This document shows, in pieces, positions 1 to 6,925 of a DNA stretch of 64,000 nt; within the stretch, counting starts at the first letter, position 1; each line of letters opens with the position of its first letter. Location of the stretch: assembly GCA_035528575.1 (NCBI GenBank), contig DATKYK010000036.1:62001-126000 (forward strand), given 5' to 3'. The notes beneath the pieces were generated by a model, which saw only the letters and a list, made by a program, of their open reading frames with translations, had not been told where the DNA came from and did not search any database. The stretch comes from Dehalococcoidia bacterium (lineage in GTDB: Bacteria; Chloroflexota; Dehalococcoidia; E44-bin15). The position numbers were made by a program, and so were the translations under genes.

Positions 1-1163
1 TGCCCGGCGGAGCCAGGACGGAAATCCCCCCCATTGTCATCACCAACAGCAACCGTTATAGCGTTGCTGCTGAAGTCCTGAATATCATCCAGGTTGAAGG
101 GATAACGCCTATAGAAGCCGGTATAGACCTGGCTGTGGTGAAACTCACCAACTCTCCGTATTTCTCCACTACTCCGAGACAGATTATCAATATCAGCGGT
201 GACGTTGGACATATTATGGTTGATTACGACGCCACAGAGATAGCACGGGGTAACGCTATAGCAAATATAGAGCACGGAATTCATCAGCTTGAGATCAGCT
301 CTGAGGGCGTCGGCGATATAATACCCGCGGACATAAATTGGTTGCGGGATGAAATTGTATGGCCCCAGCCCGGTACCATAGCCCCACCATTCGCACCCGG
401 GTGGGTGTATAAGGTTGGACTTAATACTGTCATGTTCAAGGAAGCCATCTGCCAGAAGATTGCGTTTAAACCTACCCCTACCCCTACACCCACACCTACG
501 CCCACTCCCACACCCACACCCATACTTGCATCGAGCACCTCGGTAGCTATTGATTGCGCCAGTGCGCCAGAGGGCCAGACTGACGATGTCGAAATTACAA
601 TAGATACGGATGACCCGCAGGGCATAGGTTCAGCTACCATAACGCTTGCAGTCGATACCTCTTCTACCGAAGTAGTCCATATCGCAGATGGAGACCTTGG
701 CACAGTTTATTCTAATACGGTGGGCGGCATCACCACCATGTCAGCAGCCGTAGGGTATTCACCCGGGCCAACAGGCACTCTAACATTTGCGACAGTGACG
801 TTACTGAATAAGGGAGGCGCTGGAGAGTGCAGCGACCTAGATATCGAGGTCATATCAATGTTTGATGGGACGTTAGGCTTTCCCCAGCCAATAACCCCAT
901 TTCCGGTTACCGATTGTATTTGTATTGCGGACAGACTGGAGGGTGATGTTCACCCGCTGGGTGCTGGCAATGATATAATTGATTCGGCAGACTCTCAGTT
1001 GATAGCCCAGCATATAATGGGGGCTATAACGCTGAGCGGCGATGACCTCCTAGCCGCTGACGTAAATGACTACGGCAGTGTTGACGTAGCAGACCTGCAG
1101 TTGTTGGCGCAGTACCTTGTCGGTACGATTACAGCATTCCCCGGGGGAGAATATATTCCATAA
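1..1163 (+). CDS. Secreted cohesin/dockerin-type protein, 5' end outside window
   Basis: The frame is open from the first complete codon (position 3), so the true start lies upstream and the GTG at 135 is internal. The N-terminal part is not recognised. A Pro-Thr linker of eight PT dipeptides follows at about 472-525. Next comes a region (about 526-915) with cohesin-like features, including GIGSATITL and the late strand FATVTL. The C-terminus carries two dockerin type I repeats at about 940-1020 and 1060-1125, with Asp/Asn-rich calcium loops (GDVHPLGAGNDIID and ADVNDYGSVDVAD) each followed by a hydrophobic helix. Dockerins bind cohesins in cell-surface protein assemblies; holding both modules suggests an extracellular scaffold or surface protein. 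No catalytic domain is visible in the part present. The product ends GGEYIP and has no membrane anchor. Confidence 0.75.
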   Translation, partial: PGGARTEIPPIVITNSNRYSVAAEVLNIIQVEGITPIEAGIDLAVVKLTNSPYFSTTPRQIINISGDVGHIMVDYDATEIARGNAIANIEHGIHQLEISSEGVGDIIPADINWLRDEIVWPQPGTIAPPFAPGWVYKVGLNTVMFKEAICQKIAFKPTPTPTPTPTPTPTPTPILASSTSVAIDCASAPEGQTDDVEITIDTDDPQGIGSATITLAVDTSSTEVVHIADGDLGTVYSNTVGGITTMSAAVGYSPGPTGTLTFATVTLLNKGGAGECSDLDIEVISMFDGTLGFPQPITPFPVTDCICIADRLEGDVHPLGAGNDIIDSADSQLIAQHIMGAITLSGDDLLAADVNDYGSVDVADLQLLAQYLVGTITAFPGGEYIP

Positions 1164-1332
1164 GCAAGAATGGTCAGTCCAGGAGGCTTACACCTCCGAT
1201 GCCGATAGCGGCGCTGGCGCCCTGGGCATTTATGGTCTGGATGCCAATCAGGCATATATCATAACGCACACAGGCTGTGTCTGCGCCGACTGGGAGATGT
1301 GTCAGTAAGACCCTCAGTTTACCAAGCTTGCA

Positions 1333-1551
1333 CTAAGCTGCCACCAACCCTTTGTTTACTTTTCGCCCGTTCCTGCCCCCGGTTCTACCAGTCCGTCCAA
1401 GCCTCACCCTCCCCGGATTCATCTTGTCCATAGGCGAAAACTTCCTGTGCTGAACCCTGACCTGGGCTGAGGCTAGAGTTACATACCTTCTCACCATCTC
1501 CAGGCTGGTGTGGCCAAGGAGCTGCTGAAGTGAGAAGAAATCGCCGCCGTC
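1333..1551 (-). pseudogene. Tyrosine recombinase (XerC/D-type integrase) C-terminal remnant
   Basis: Read on the minus strand from 1551, an open stretch of 72 codons encodes the last part of a tyrosine recombinase: DGGDFFSLQQLLGHTSLEMV followed by RRYVTLASAQ and HRKFSPMDKM. The LGHTSLE motif and the nucleophilic Tyr of RRYV are both there. The preceding codon is TAA (1552-1554), and the catalytic Arg and HxxR boxes that should lie upstream are absent, so only the tail survives. It marks a former integrase gene next to other broken genes. The rest of the 1164-1617 gap shows no gene. Confidence 0.75.
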
Positions 1552-1617
1552 TTATGTTATCCCCACTCGCCACACACTGGTAGCTTGACAATAGTAAACT
1601 CCGCTTGCTAGAATCGA

Positions 1618-2292
1618 ATGCTACATTGTGATAGGGGGGAATGCAAAATACCAGGTGACATTTACGAGCGGCTAAAAAACGGCCTATTAGAGCTTGACAT
1701 GGATGCTGCAGTCGATGCTGCTAAGTCGGTAGCGCAGACAGGCGACCCCCAGGCTGTTAAAGGTGCTGTAGATGCGGTTACCGAGGCGTTACAAACTGTG
1801 GGTAAAAGGTTTCAAGACGGGGAGTGGTATCTGGCTGAACTGGTATATGCAGGTGAGATATCCAAGGAGACGATGAATATCCTGTCGCCCCTGATGGAGG
1901 CCGGAGCGATGGAGACAGCAGGGACCATAGTGATAGGCACTGTAGCGGGCGATTTGCACGACCTTGGCAAGAACATCTTCATAACCTATGCGAAGAGCGC
2001 AGGCTTTAATATGATCGATCTCGGCACCGACGTACCTACTCAGAAGTTCGTTGATGCCGTCAAGGAGCACAGTCCCCTTGCCCTCGGGATGTCCTGTCTC
2101 CTAACATCAACGGACATGGAGATAGGAAAGGTTATAGAAGAACTGAACAGGCAGAACCTCAGGGACAGGGTCAAAGTCGTCATAGGCGGAGCCGCGCTAA
2201 CGCAGCAGTTTGCCAAGGAAGCAGGTGTAGATGCCTTTGCGCCCGATGCAGTGACGGGCACGGACATAATCAAGAAATGGAGCGCCTCGTGA
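1618..2292 (+). CDS. B12-binding corrinoid protein of a methyltransferase system (MtaC/MtbC-like)
   Basis: A 224-residue corrinoid protein that carries a methyl group on cobalamin between a substrate-specific methyltransferase and a tetrahydrofolate- or CoM-type acceptor enzyme. Residues ~15-95 form the helical cap domain (IYERLKNGLLELDMDAA...). Residues ~100-220 are the Rossmann B12-binding domain with the DxHxxG cobalt-ligand motif DLHDLG at 112-117 (His114), then GADVPT-like and GGAALT segments. Length is normal for the family (~210-220). The first ~10 residues (MLHCDRGECK) are unlike the family, so the start is uncertain. Its stop overlaps the ATG of a truncated methyltransferase gene (2292), so the two were once co-translated. 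It may be an orphan now, or serve a methyltransferase elsewhere. Confidence 0.85.
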   Translation: MLHCDRGECKIPGDIYERLKNGLLELDMDAAVDAAKSVAQTGDPQAVKGAVDAVTEALQTVGKRFQDGEWYLAELVYAGEISKETMNILSPLMEAGAMETAGTIVIGTVAGDLHDLGKNIFITYAKSAGFNMIDLGTDVPTQKFVDAVKEHSPLALGMSCLLTSTDMEIGKVIEELNRQNLRDRVKVVIGGAALTQQFAKEAGVDAFAPDAVTGTDIIKKWSAS

Positions 2293-2477
2293 TGGACTTC
2301 AAAGAACGCGTTCTCACCGCATTGAATCATGAGGAGGCGGACCGCGTTCCGGTGATGGGTCTGATAGCGGAGCCAGCAACCAGCAACAAGATTCTGGGCA
2401 AACCTCCCTCACATTCCCTCGCAATCTTCTCAGGCTTACAGCCCTGCACTTTTTTGGTGAGCTCTGCCATAGAGTAG
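2292..2477 (+). pseudogene. Truncated uroporphyrinogen-decarboxylase-type methyltransferase (MtaA/MtbA-like)
   Basis: The ATG at 2292 overlaps the TGA of the corrinoid gene (TGATG). The first ~40 residues (MDFKERVLTALNHEEADRVP...) are the classic N-terminus of the URO-D superfamily methyltransferases that pair with corrinoid proteins. After about position 2414 the reading frame continues in unrelated sequence and stops at 2477, giving 61 codons instead of ~340. No further homologous sequence was seen downstream to 3000, so this is a deletion rather than a simple frameshift. Confidence 0.75.
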
Positions 2478-3036
2478 GCTCGATTCTTTCTGTCCACAAA
2501 ATTAGTGGATAGCCCGGGGCGTTAGCAGGATAGAAGCCGGCAGAGAGATATTGCAGGTTGCCCCGAACCCCATCGGGATCGCTCAAATCCAATCAGGTTA
2601 TCGACCATTATATTGGTTTTGATTGAGACTGTTTTGGCAATCTCTTCGGTTACGTTCTATGACTGGTATCGGTCATATCAAGGTGGCTCCCCTCTGGAAT
2701 CACCTTTGTAGGAAGAAAATGAGGAGGAGCCTGTTTCCCCCCACCCGGCCGCCCTGGGATGTTTTATTTGCCCCGAACTATCGGGGAAACCTTCGCCAGA
2801 GGTGGTTCCCCTCTGGACTCCCCTTTATAACCCTTGTCTGGTGAGACCCACGGGTAGCCTGGAGCATCGGCTCCGGGCGTTGTTGAGGATGATTCTCTAA
2901 CCTGTTCATAATCCCATACCCCCGTCCCCGGTCTAGGCCGAAGTGTCGGCCGACCTGTCGGCTCGGACTCGGGGGGACTTCCATTTGTAATCTGCAACAT
3001 AGAAACGGGCTTTAAGTGCGTGGAGCGGCGGAAATA
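2478..3036. other. Non-coding decayed region with dispersed repeats
   Basis: No credible gene on either strand; short open frames have no start signal or recognisable sequence. It contains two related ~30-bp segments (about 2680-2712 and 2801-2830, both with GGTGGYTCCCCTCTGGA) and one copy of a dispersed palindromic repeat (2854-2966). It looks like debris left after loss of the methyltransferase gene. Confidence 0.6.
2854..2966 (+). repeat. Dispersed ~110-bp palindromic intergenic repeat, copy 1
   Basis: Shares two blocks with 26992-27098: an opening GTAGsyTGGAGCATCsGCTCC and a closing 29-bp block (2934-2962; TAGGCCGAAG then GTCGGCCGAC) that differs at one base between the copies. The block contains the perfect palindrome GTCGGCCGAC. 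A degenerate inverted piece (GACGCTTCGGCC) also occurs near 23888. All lie between genes. Confidence 0.7.
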
Positions 3037-3066
3037 TTGCTTTTTGGAGCGTTTGCCTGTTATAAT
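3037..3066 (+). promoter_or_regulatory. Sigma-70-type promoter for the FAD oxidoreductase at 3097
   Basis: TTGCTT at 3037-3042, an 18-base spacer and a perfect TATAAT at 3061-3066. Transcription would begin near 3073, about 24 bases before the ATG at 3097. This argues against an upstream start at 3016. Confidence 0.65.
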
Positions 3067-3096
3067 ACCTCTACTTCAGCGGGAAAGGGGTACCAA

Positions 3097-4818
3097 ATGA
3101 GCGCAGATGAAAGGTATGATATTGTAATTGTAGGCGGTGGCTTCAACGGCGTCACAACCGCAGCCTATCTCGCCAAGTGCGGGCTGAGCGTGTGCGTGCT
3201 GGAGGAGAGGGTGGAGTGCGGCGGCGCGTGTGAGAGCACCGAGCCATTAGCCGGGGTGCGTATAAATCCCCATGCCATCTTGATGTATGGCGGACCGGCC
3301 CCCGGATTCGAACAGCTAGAGCTCTGGAAGTACGGCTTCCGAATGGACTGGAGTCCATTCATGGAGGATCTAACCAAGCAGGTGGGCAGGGGTGCTTTGA
3401 CCACCGAGGGGATGCTGCCGATGAGCGAAAAGGACATAATGGGCTGGGCCAGGATAACCGGCATGCTCACCGATCCCCCGTTCCTGTACGAGCTGCTGCG
3501 CGCCACCTTCTGGTGCCCGCCTCACCCCCCGGAGGTGGAGGTAAATGCGGAGACCATCCCCTTTATGCAGGTCTACAAGAAGCACGACCCTGGCCTGTGG
3601 ACCGAGGAGCTCCTTGAGATGACCCTGTTTGACCTCATGGACGAGTACTGTGAGACCGAGCACTTCAAGATACAGCAGGCGATGATATGCTGGTACTCAG
3701 GGTCCGCCGCTCACTGGGAGGGAATGGCCATCCCTACCCTCGCCTATAATATAACTCTCTGTCTAGCTGGTAGAGTCAGCGCTCCCCGCGGGGGCATGCA
3801 CGGCTATCTCCACTCCATCTTTCGCTGTGCCGTCGACCATGGTGCGGTGTTCCGCACCTGCTGCCCGGTTGATGAGATCATCGTCAGAAGCGGACGGGCG
3901 GTGGGGGTACGCCTCAGGGATGATGCCGCTACAGCGGAGAAGACGATATGGGCGGACAAGGCGGTGATCAGCGATGTTGACCTCAAGCAGACCTTTAATA
4001 AGCTCATCGGGCCGCAGCACGTGGACAAGAGCCTCCTGCAGCGCGTCAATGACATCAGTCTCAAGGGGGGGAGCATCTACGTTAGCCACATCCTCACCCG
4101 CGAGAAGCTCCGCGCCCGCCCCCAGTTCCGCAGCGAGCTTATGGGAGACGAGGCTGGTATCGGGCCCTACCCCTGCGACTCGCGGGAGATCTACTTTGAG
4201 CATGTAGCGGATGTGGATAGTCGTAAAGGCGACCCTACTGTGCCGCCGGAGAGGTTGATGTGGCTGGGAACCCCCTCCAACAGGTTCAACGTCCACCATC
4301 CGCAATGCACCCGACCCGGTCAATATGTTATGTCTCCTTTCTATGTCCTTGTTCCCCCGCCGGAGTATCACGTGGAGAGTCCGGATGCCATAGACAAGAA
4401 GAAAGAGGAGATGAACGCTTACATGCGTAAGGCCTTCAGCCAGGTGATAGAGAACCTCGATTCGGACAACATCGTTTACCACTGGGCCAACACCCCTTAT
4501 GAGTCGGAGTTTCGTAATACCGGTCTCATAGGCGGCACATACTGCGGCACCCGCCAATGCGATGACCAGTGGTGGACCCAGCGTCCCCTGCCCGAGATGG
4601 CTCGCTACCGCACCCCCATCGACGGGCTCTACCTGTGCCACCAGACGGCGGCGCACCCCGGCGGGCTGTGCCTGATGGCCAACACCTACAACCTGATGCA
4701 CAGCCTCATCGAGGATGGGATCGCCGAGCCGGGCGACTGGTGGTACCCGTCGCCATGGTACATACCGGAGAGGGGTAAAATATCGGCGGTGCCCCGTGAG
4801 GGTAAGGTAGCAGCGTAG
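3097..4818 (+). CDS. Phytoene-desaturase-like FAD-dependent oxidoreductase (CrtI superfamily)
   Basis: A 573-residue flavoprotein. The N-terminus carries the dinucleotide-binding fold YDIVIVGGGFNGVTTAAYLA with GxGxxG-type glycines at ~13-18 and the acidic residue after the second strand (VCVLEER), then the GG motif (ECGGACES). The middle (~100-450) matches CrtI/NADP-FAD amine-oxidoreductase-like proteins in length and pattern only loosely. The C-terminus has a second FAD contact region, DGLYLCHQTAAHPGGLCLMA, as in desaturases and retinol saturases. The reaction cannot be told from sequence, since this superfamily also includes non-carotenoid enzymes. No carotenoid genes lie nearby. The start at 3097 is chosen because of the GAAAGGGG ribosome site and the promoter ending at 3066. 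It is a single-gene transcript closed by the terminator at 4855. Confidence 0.8.
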   Translation: MSADERYDIVIVGGGFNGVTTAAYLAKCGLSVCVLEERVECGGACESTEPLAGVRINPHAILMYGGPAPGFEQLELWKYGFRMDWSPFMEDLTKQVGRGALTTEGMLPMSEKDIMGWARITGMLTDPPFLYELLRATFWCPPHPPEVEVNAETIPFMQVYKKHDPGLWTEELLEMTLFDLMDEYCETEHFKIQQAMICWYSGSAAHWEGMAIPTLAYNITLCLAGRVSAPRGGMHGYLHSIFRCAVDHGAVFRTCCPVDEIIVRSGRAVGVRLRDDAATAEKTIWADKAVISDVDLKQTFNKLIGPQHVDKSLLQRVNDISLKGGSIYVSHILTREKLRARPQFRSELMGDEAGIGPYPCDSREIYFEHVADVDSRKGDPTVPPERLMWLGTPSNRFNVHHPQCTRPGQYVMSPFYVLVPPPEYHVESPDAIDKKKEEMNAYMRKAFSQVIENLDSDNIVYHWANTPYESEFRNTGLIGGTYCGTRQCDDQWWTQRPLPEMARYRTPIDGLYLCHQTAAHPGGLCLMANTYNLMHSLIEDGIAEPGDWWYPSPWYIPERGKISAVPREGKVAA

Positions 4819-4854
4819 CGAATAATCGAAGTCTCAGATCAAGAAAGGATAATG

Positions 4855-4890
4855 GCCCCCGCTGTAAAAGGCAGCGGGGGCTTCTCTTTT
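4855..4890 (+). terminator. Rho-independent terminator
   Basis: Perfect 10-bp stem GCCCCCGCTG / CAGCGGGGGC (4855-4864 with 4872-4881), 7-base loop, then TTCTCTTTT. It ends the oxidoreductase transcript, and lies between convergent genes. Confidence 0.85.
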
Positions 4891-4895
4891 AGCGG

Positions 4896-5636
4896 TTAAG
4901 CGGCCCTTCTCCTCAGCGTCATCGCTGCCAGGAAGGATATAACCACGGCGAAAGCGGCAAGTATCCCTATCTCATAACCTACATCTATAAGGCTCTGGCC
5001 CTGGAGCATGATGTCTTGCATTCCGTTCACCGCGTATTTAAGCGGGAGAAATTTCGCTATCCACTGGAGGGCGGTATGCATCTGGCCCACGTCCCAAATA
5101 ACCCCGCAGAGGAGTATTTGCGGGAATATGATCAGGGGGATGAACTGAACCATCTGGAACTCGTTACGGGCAAAGGCGGAGATGAAGATGCCCAGATTAA
5201 CTCCCACAGTCACCACTAAGATTTGAAATACGCAGATCCGCCACAGAGACCCAGGCTCGTGATGTGCCTCCAGCACATATATAGTGAATAGTACCACGAC
5301 CAGGATCTGAATCACCGCTAATACAAAGAAGCCGAGCAGATAGCCAAGCACCATATCCAGGCGCGACGCCGGTGATGCCATCATGCGCTCCATGGTGCCC
5401 TGAGAGCGTTCACGGAGGAAGCTGATGCCGGTGATCAGGAAGCTCTGGAGTAGCCCCATGGTTGCCAGCAGCGCAGGGTAGGCACCGTCCAGAGCATGGC
5501 TTTCCTCAGGGAAGCTGTAGTTAAGGAGGGTCATTATCACCACCGGCACGACCAAGATGATCACTATTGTACGGCGGTCCCGGACTAACTGGCGCACCAC
5601 CCTGGCGGCAATGGTCACGGTATTACTCGGAATCAT
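4896..5636 (-). CDS. ABC-2 type exporter, permease subunit
   Basis: A 246-residue integral membrane protein with about six hydrophobic segments (IVIILVVPVVIMTLL, then GLLQSFLITGISFL, VLGYLLGFFVLAVIQILVVV, ILVVTVGVNLGIFISAFA, FIPLIIFPQILLCGVIW, and a last one IGILAAFAVVISFLAAM). The motif RERSQGTMERMMASP between the second and third segments is the ABC-2 family hallmark. It forms the membrane pore of an ATP-driven exporter; substrate unknown. The start is set at ATG 5636, preceded by AGGGAAAAGGG, rather than the TTG at 5660; it overlaps the 3' end of the ATPase gene (14 bases), so the two are translationally coupled. Confidence 0.85.
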   Translation of the reverse strand: MIPSNTVTIAARVVRQLVRDRRTIVIILVVPVVIMTLLNYSFPEESHALDGAYPALLATMGLLQSFLITGISFLRERSQGTMERMMASPASRLDMVLGYLLGFFVLAVIQILVVVLFTIYVLEAHHEPGSLWRICVFQILVVTVGVNLGIFISAFARNEFQMVQFIPLIIFPQILLCGVIWDVGQMHTALQWIAKFLPLKYAVNGMQDIMLQGQSLIDVGYEIGILAAFAVVISFLAAMTLRRRAA

Positions 5637-6387
5637 CACCCTTTTCCCTGTAGCGGACAAAATAGAGGAAGGCGTCTTCCAGGTTGGCTTCAGGCTCTCC
5701 GGTGGCCTCCCTCAGCTCGCGGGGGGTGCCCTGGGCGATTATCCTGCCCCCACGCAGGAAGGCCAGGCGGTCGCAGTGGGCGGCATCATCCATGGTATGG
5801 CTGGAGATGATTATGGTGACGCCCCTTCTGGTCAGCCTTTCGAAGTACTCCCAGAATGTAACCCGCAGCTTGGGGTCAACCCCTACCGTGGGCTCATCCA
5901 GGAATAAAAGCGGCGGCCTGTGGACTATGGCACAGGCGAGGCTGACCCGCTGCTTCATGCCCCCGCTCAGCTTTTGCACCGAGTCCCTGCGGCGGGGCCA
6001 CAGTCCCACCAGCTTGATCGCCTCATCAACCTGTTTGCGTCTTTTAGCCTTGTCCATCAGCCCGTAAATGCGGGCGAAGAAATCTACATTCTGGGCTATT
6101 GACAGCTCGGCATATAGCGAGGCGAGCTGCGGCATATAGCCCATGTTGCGAGACATTTGGCGGGAGGGAGGTCTTCCCAGCGTGCGGATAGTGCCGGACT
6201 GCGGCCTTAGCAAACCGACCAGGAGCCTGATAAGAGTCGTTTTCCCCGAGCCGTTGGGTCCGAGAATCCCAAAGCTTATGCCCCTTGGAATCTCCAGCGA
6301 CAGCCGGTCAACTGCCTTGATGTTTTTGTAATTGAAGGATAGATTATTTGCCTGTATTGCTAGGCCGGTGTATTTACGCTCTGGCAT
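5623..6387 (-). CDS. ABC-2 type exporter, ATP-binding subunit
   Basis: A 254-residue ABC ATPase (CcmA/DrrA-like). Walker A GPNGSGKTT at ~43-51, Q-loop region GYMPQLASLY, signature LSGGMKQRVSLA at ~140, Walker B PPLLFLDEP directly followed by TVGVDP (D-loop), and H-loop His in IIISSHTMDD. All catalytic elements are present, so it should be active. It powers export through the permease encoded immediately downstream and overlapping it. The start ATG at 6387 has only a weak ribosome site. The family includes drug, antibiotic and polysaccharide exporters; nothing here fixes the substrate. Confidence 0.9.
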   Translation of the reverse strand: MPERKYTGLAIQANNLSFNYKNIKAVDRLSLEIPRGISFGILGPNGSGKTTLIRLLVGLLRPQSGTIRTLGRPPSRQMSRNMGYMPQLASLYAELSIAQNVDFFARIYGLMDKAKRRKQVDEAIKLVGLWPRRRDSVQKLSGGMKQRVSLACAIVHRPPLLFLDEPTVGVDPKLRVTFWEYFERLTRRGVTIIISSHTMDDAAHCDRLAFLRGGRIIAQGTPRELREATGEPEANLEDAFLYFVRYREKGDDSE

Positions 6388-6925
6388 ATTCGCGGTATGG
6401 CCTCGACCCTATGATGTCTCACAGGATAGATAGAATTCACTGGTTTGTCAAATAAGTATACTCGCATGGTGTATAGGTGATATATCACTTCAAACATGAA
6501 GCAATAAGCCATCACAAATCACCAGTTCCCTAATCCCCTCAATCCCCGGTGGCGGTTGACCCGGCGCTCTTATTCCTACCGGAGTCCTACCACGACACTA
6601 AAATGAGCCTGTAAAAGCTTGATCTAACCGGTAGGATAGCCATCGTCATTGAGGTGGGGAGGAGTATCGGCAGGGGGACAGCGCTGGGCTTTTCTGGGTC
6701 TGGTTCTAACGTGGTCTTGTCAGGATTATAAAAAAATCTGCGAGCTGATTTGCTACTGGCTTACATATAAATACTTAGCAGAATATATGTATTGCTTCAC
6801 ATTCATGGATTATCTGGGAGTAGTCAGTAAGCTGAAATCGGGTATGGAGTCTACGTGGCGCTACTGTCGCCAAAGCCTCACCGTGCTTGCTTGTATGTTA
6901 GCTTGGTCTCTCTAGACAAGGGTGT
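6388..6925. other. Intergenic region with decayed duplicate of the SDR 5' region
   Basis: Between the exporter (reading left) and the histidine kinase 3' end. From about 6502 to 6711 it is a degenerate copy of 16315-16520, which is the promoter and 5' end of the short-chain dehydrogenase gene, including CAATAAGCC, the run to TAATCCCC, and GCGGTTGACC. The rest is AT-rich and shows no gene. Confidence 0.65.
6615..6731 (+). pseudogene. Short-chain dehydrogenase N-terminal fragment (decayed duplicate)
   Basis: In-frame codons from 6615 read KLDLTGRIAIVIEVGRSIGR, then GTALGF, ending at TAA 6729-6731. This aligns with LDKFALTGKVAVVTGAGRSIGR, then GIALGF, of the intact enzyme at 16415. The conserved TG of the cofactor motif has become IE and the gene is cut after ~35 codons. 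No ATG is present. Confidence 0.75.

Noticed and set aside
472-525. Simple-sequence repeat CCTACC/CCCACA as microsatellite or regulatory DNA
   Set aside because: It codes for an in-frame Pro-Thr linker between domains, common in surface proteins.
1117-1308. 63-codon frame overlapping the end of the dockerin gene
   Set aside because: No ribosome site, overlaps dockerin repeats in another frame; the part after 1163 has no similarity I can recognise.
3763-4701. 312-codon minus-strand frame opposite the FAD oxidoreductase
   Set aside because: Antisense of a conserved flavoprotein, with no recognisable motif.
6649-6915. 88-codon plus frame after the exporter genes
   Set aside because: It runs across the decayed SDR fragment in another frame; no start signal.
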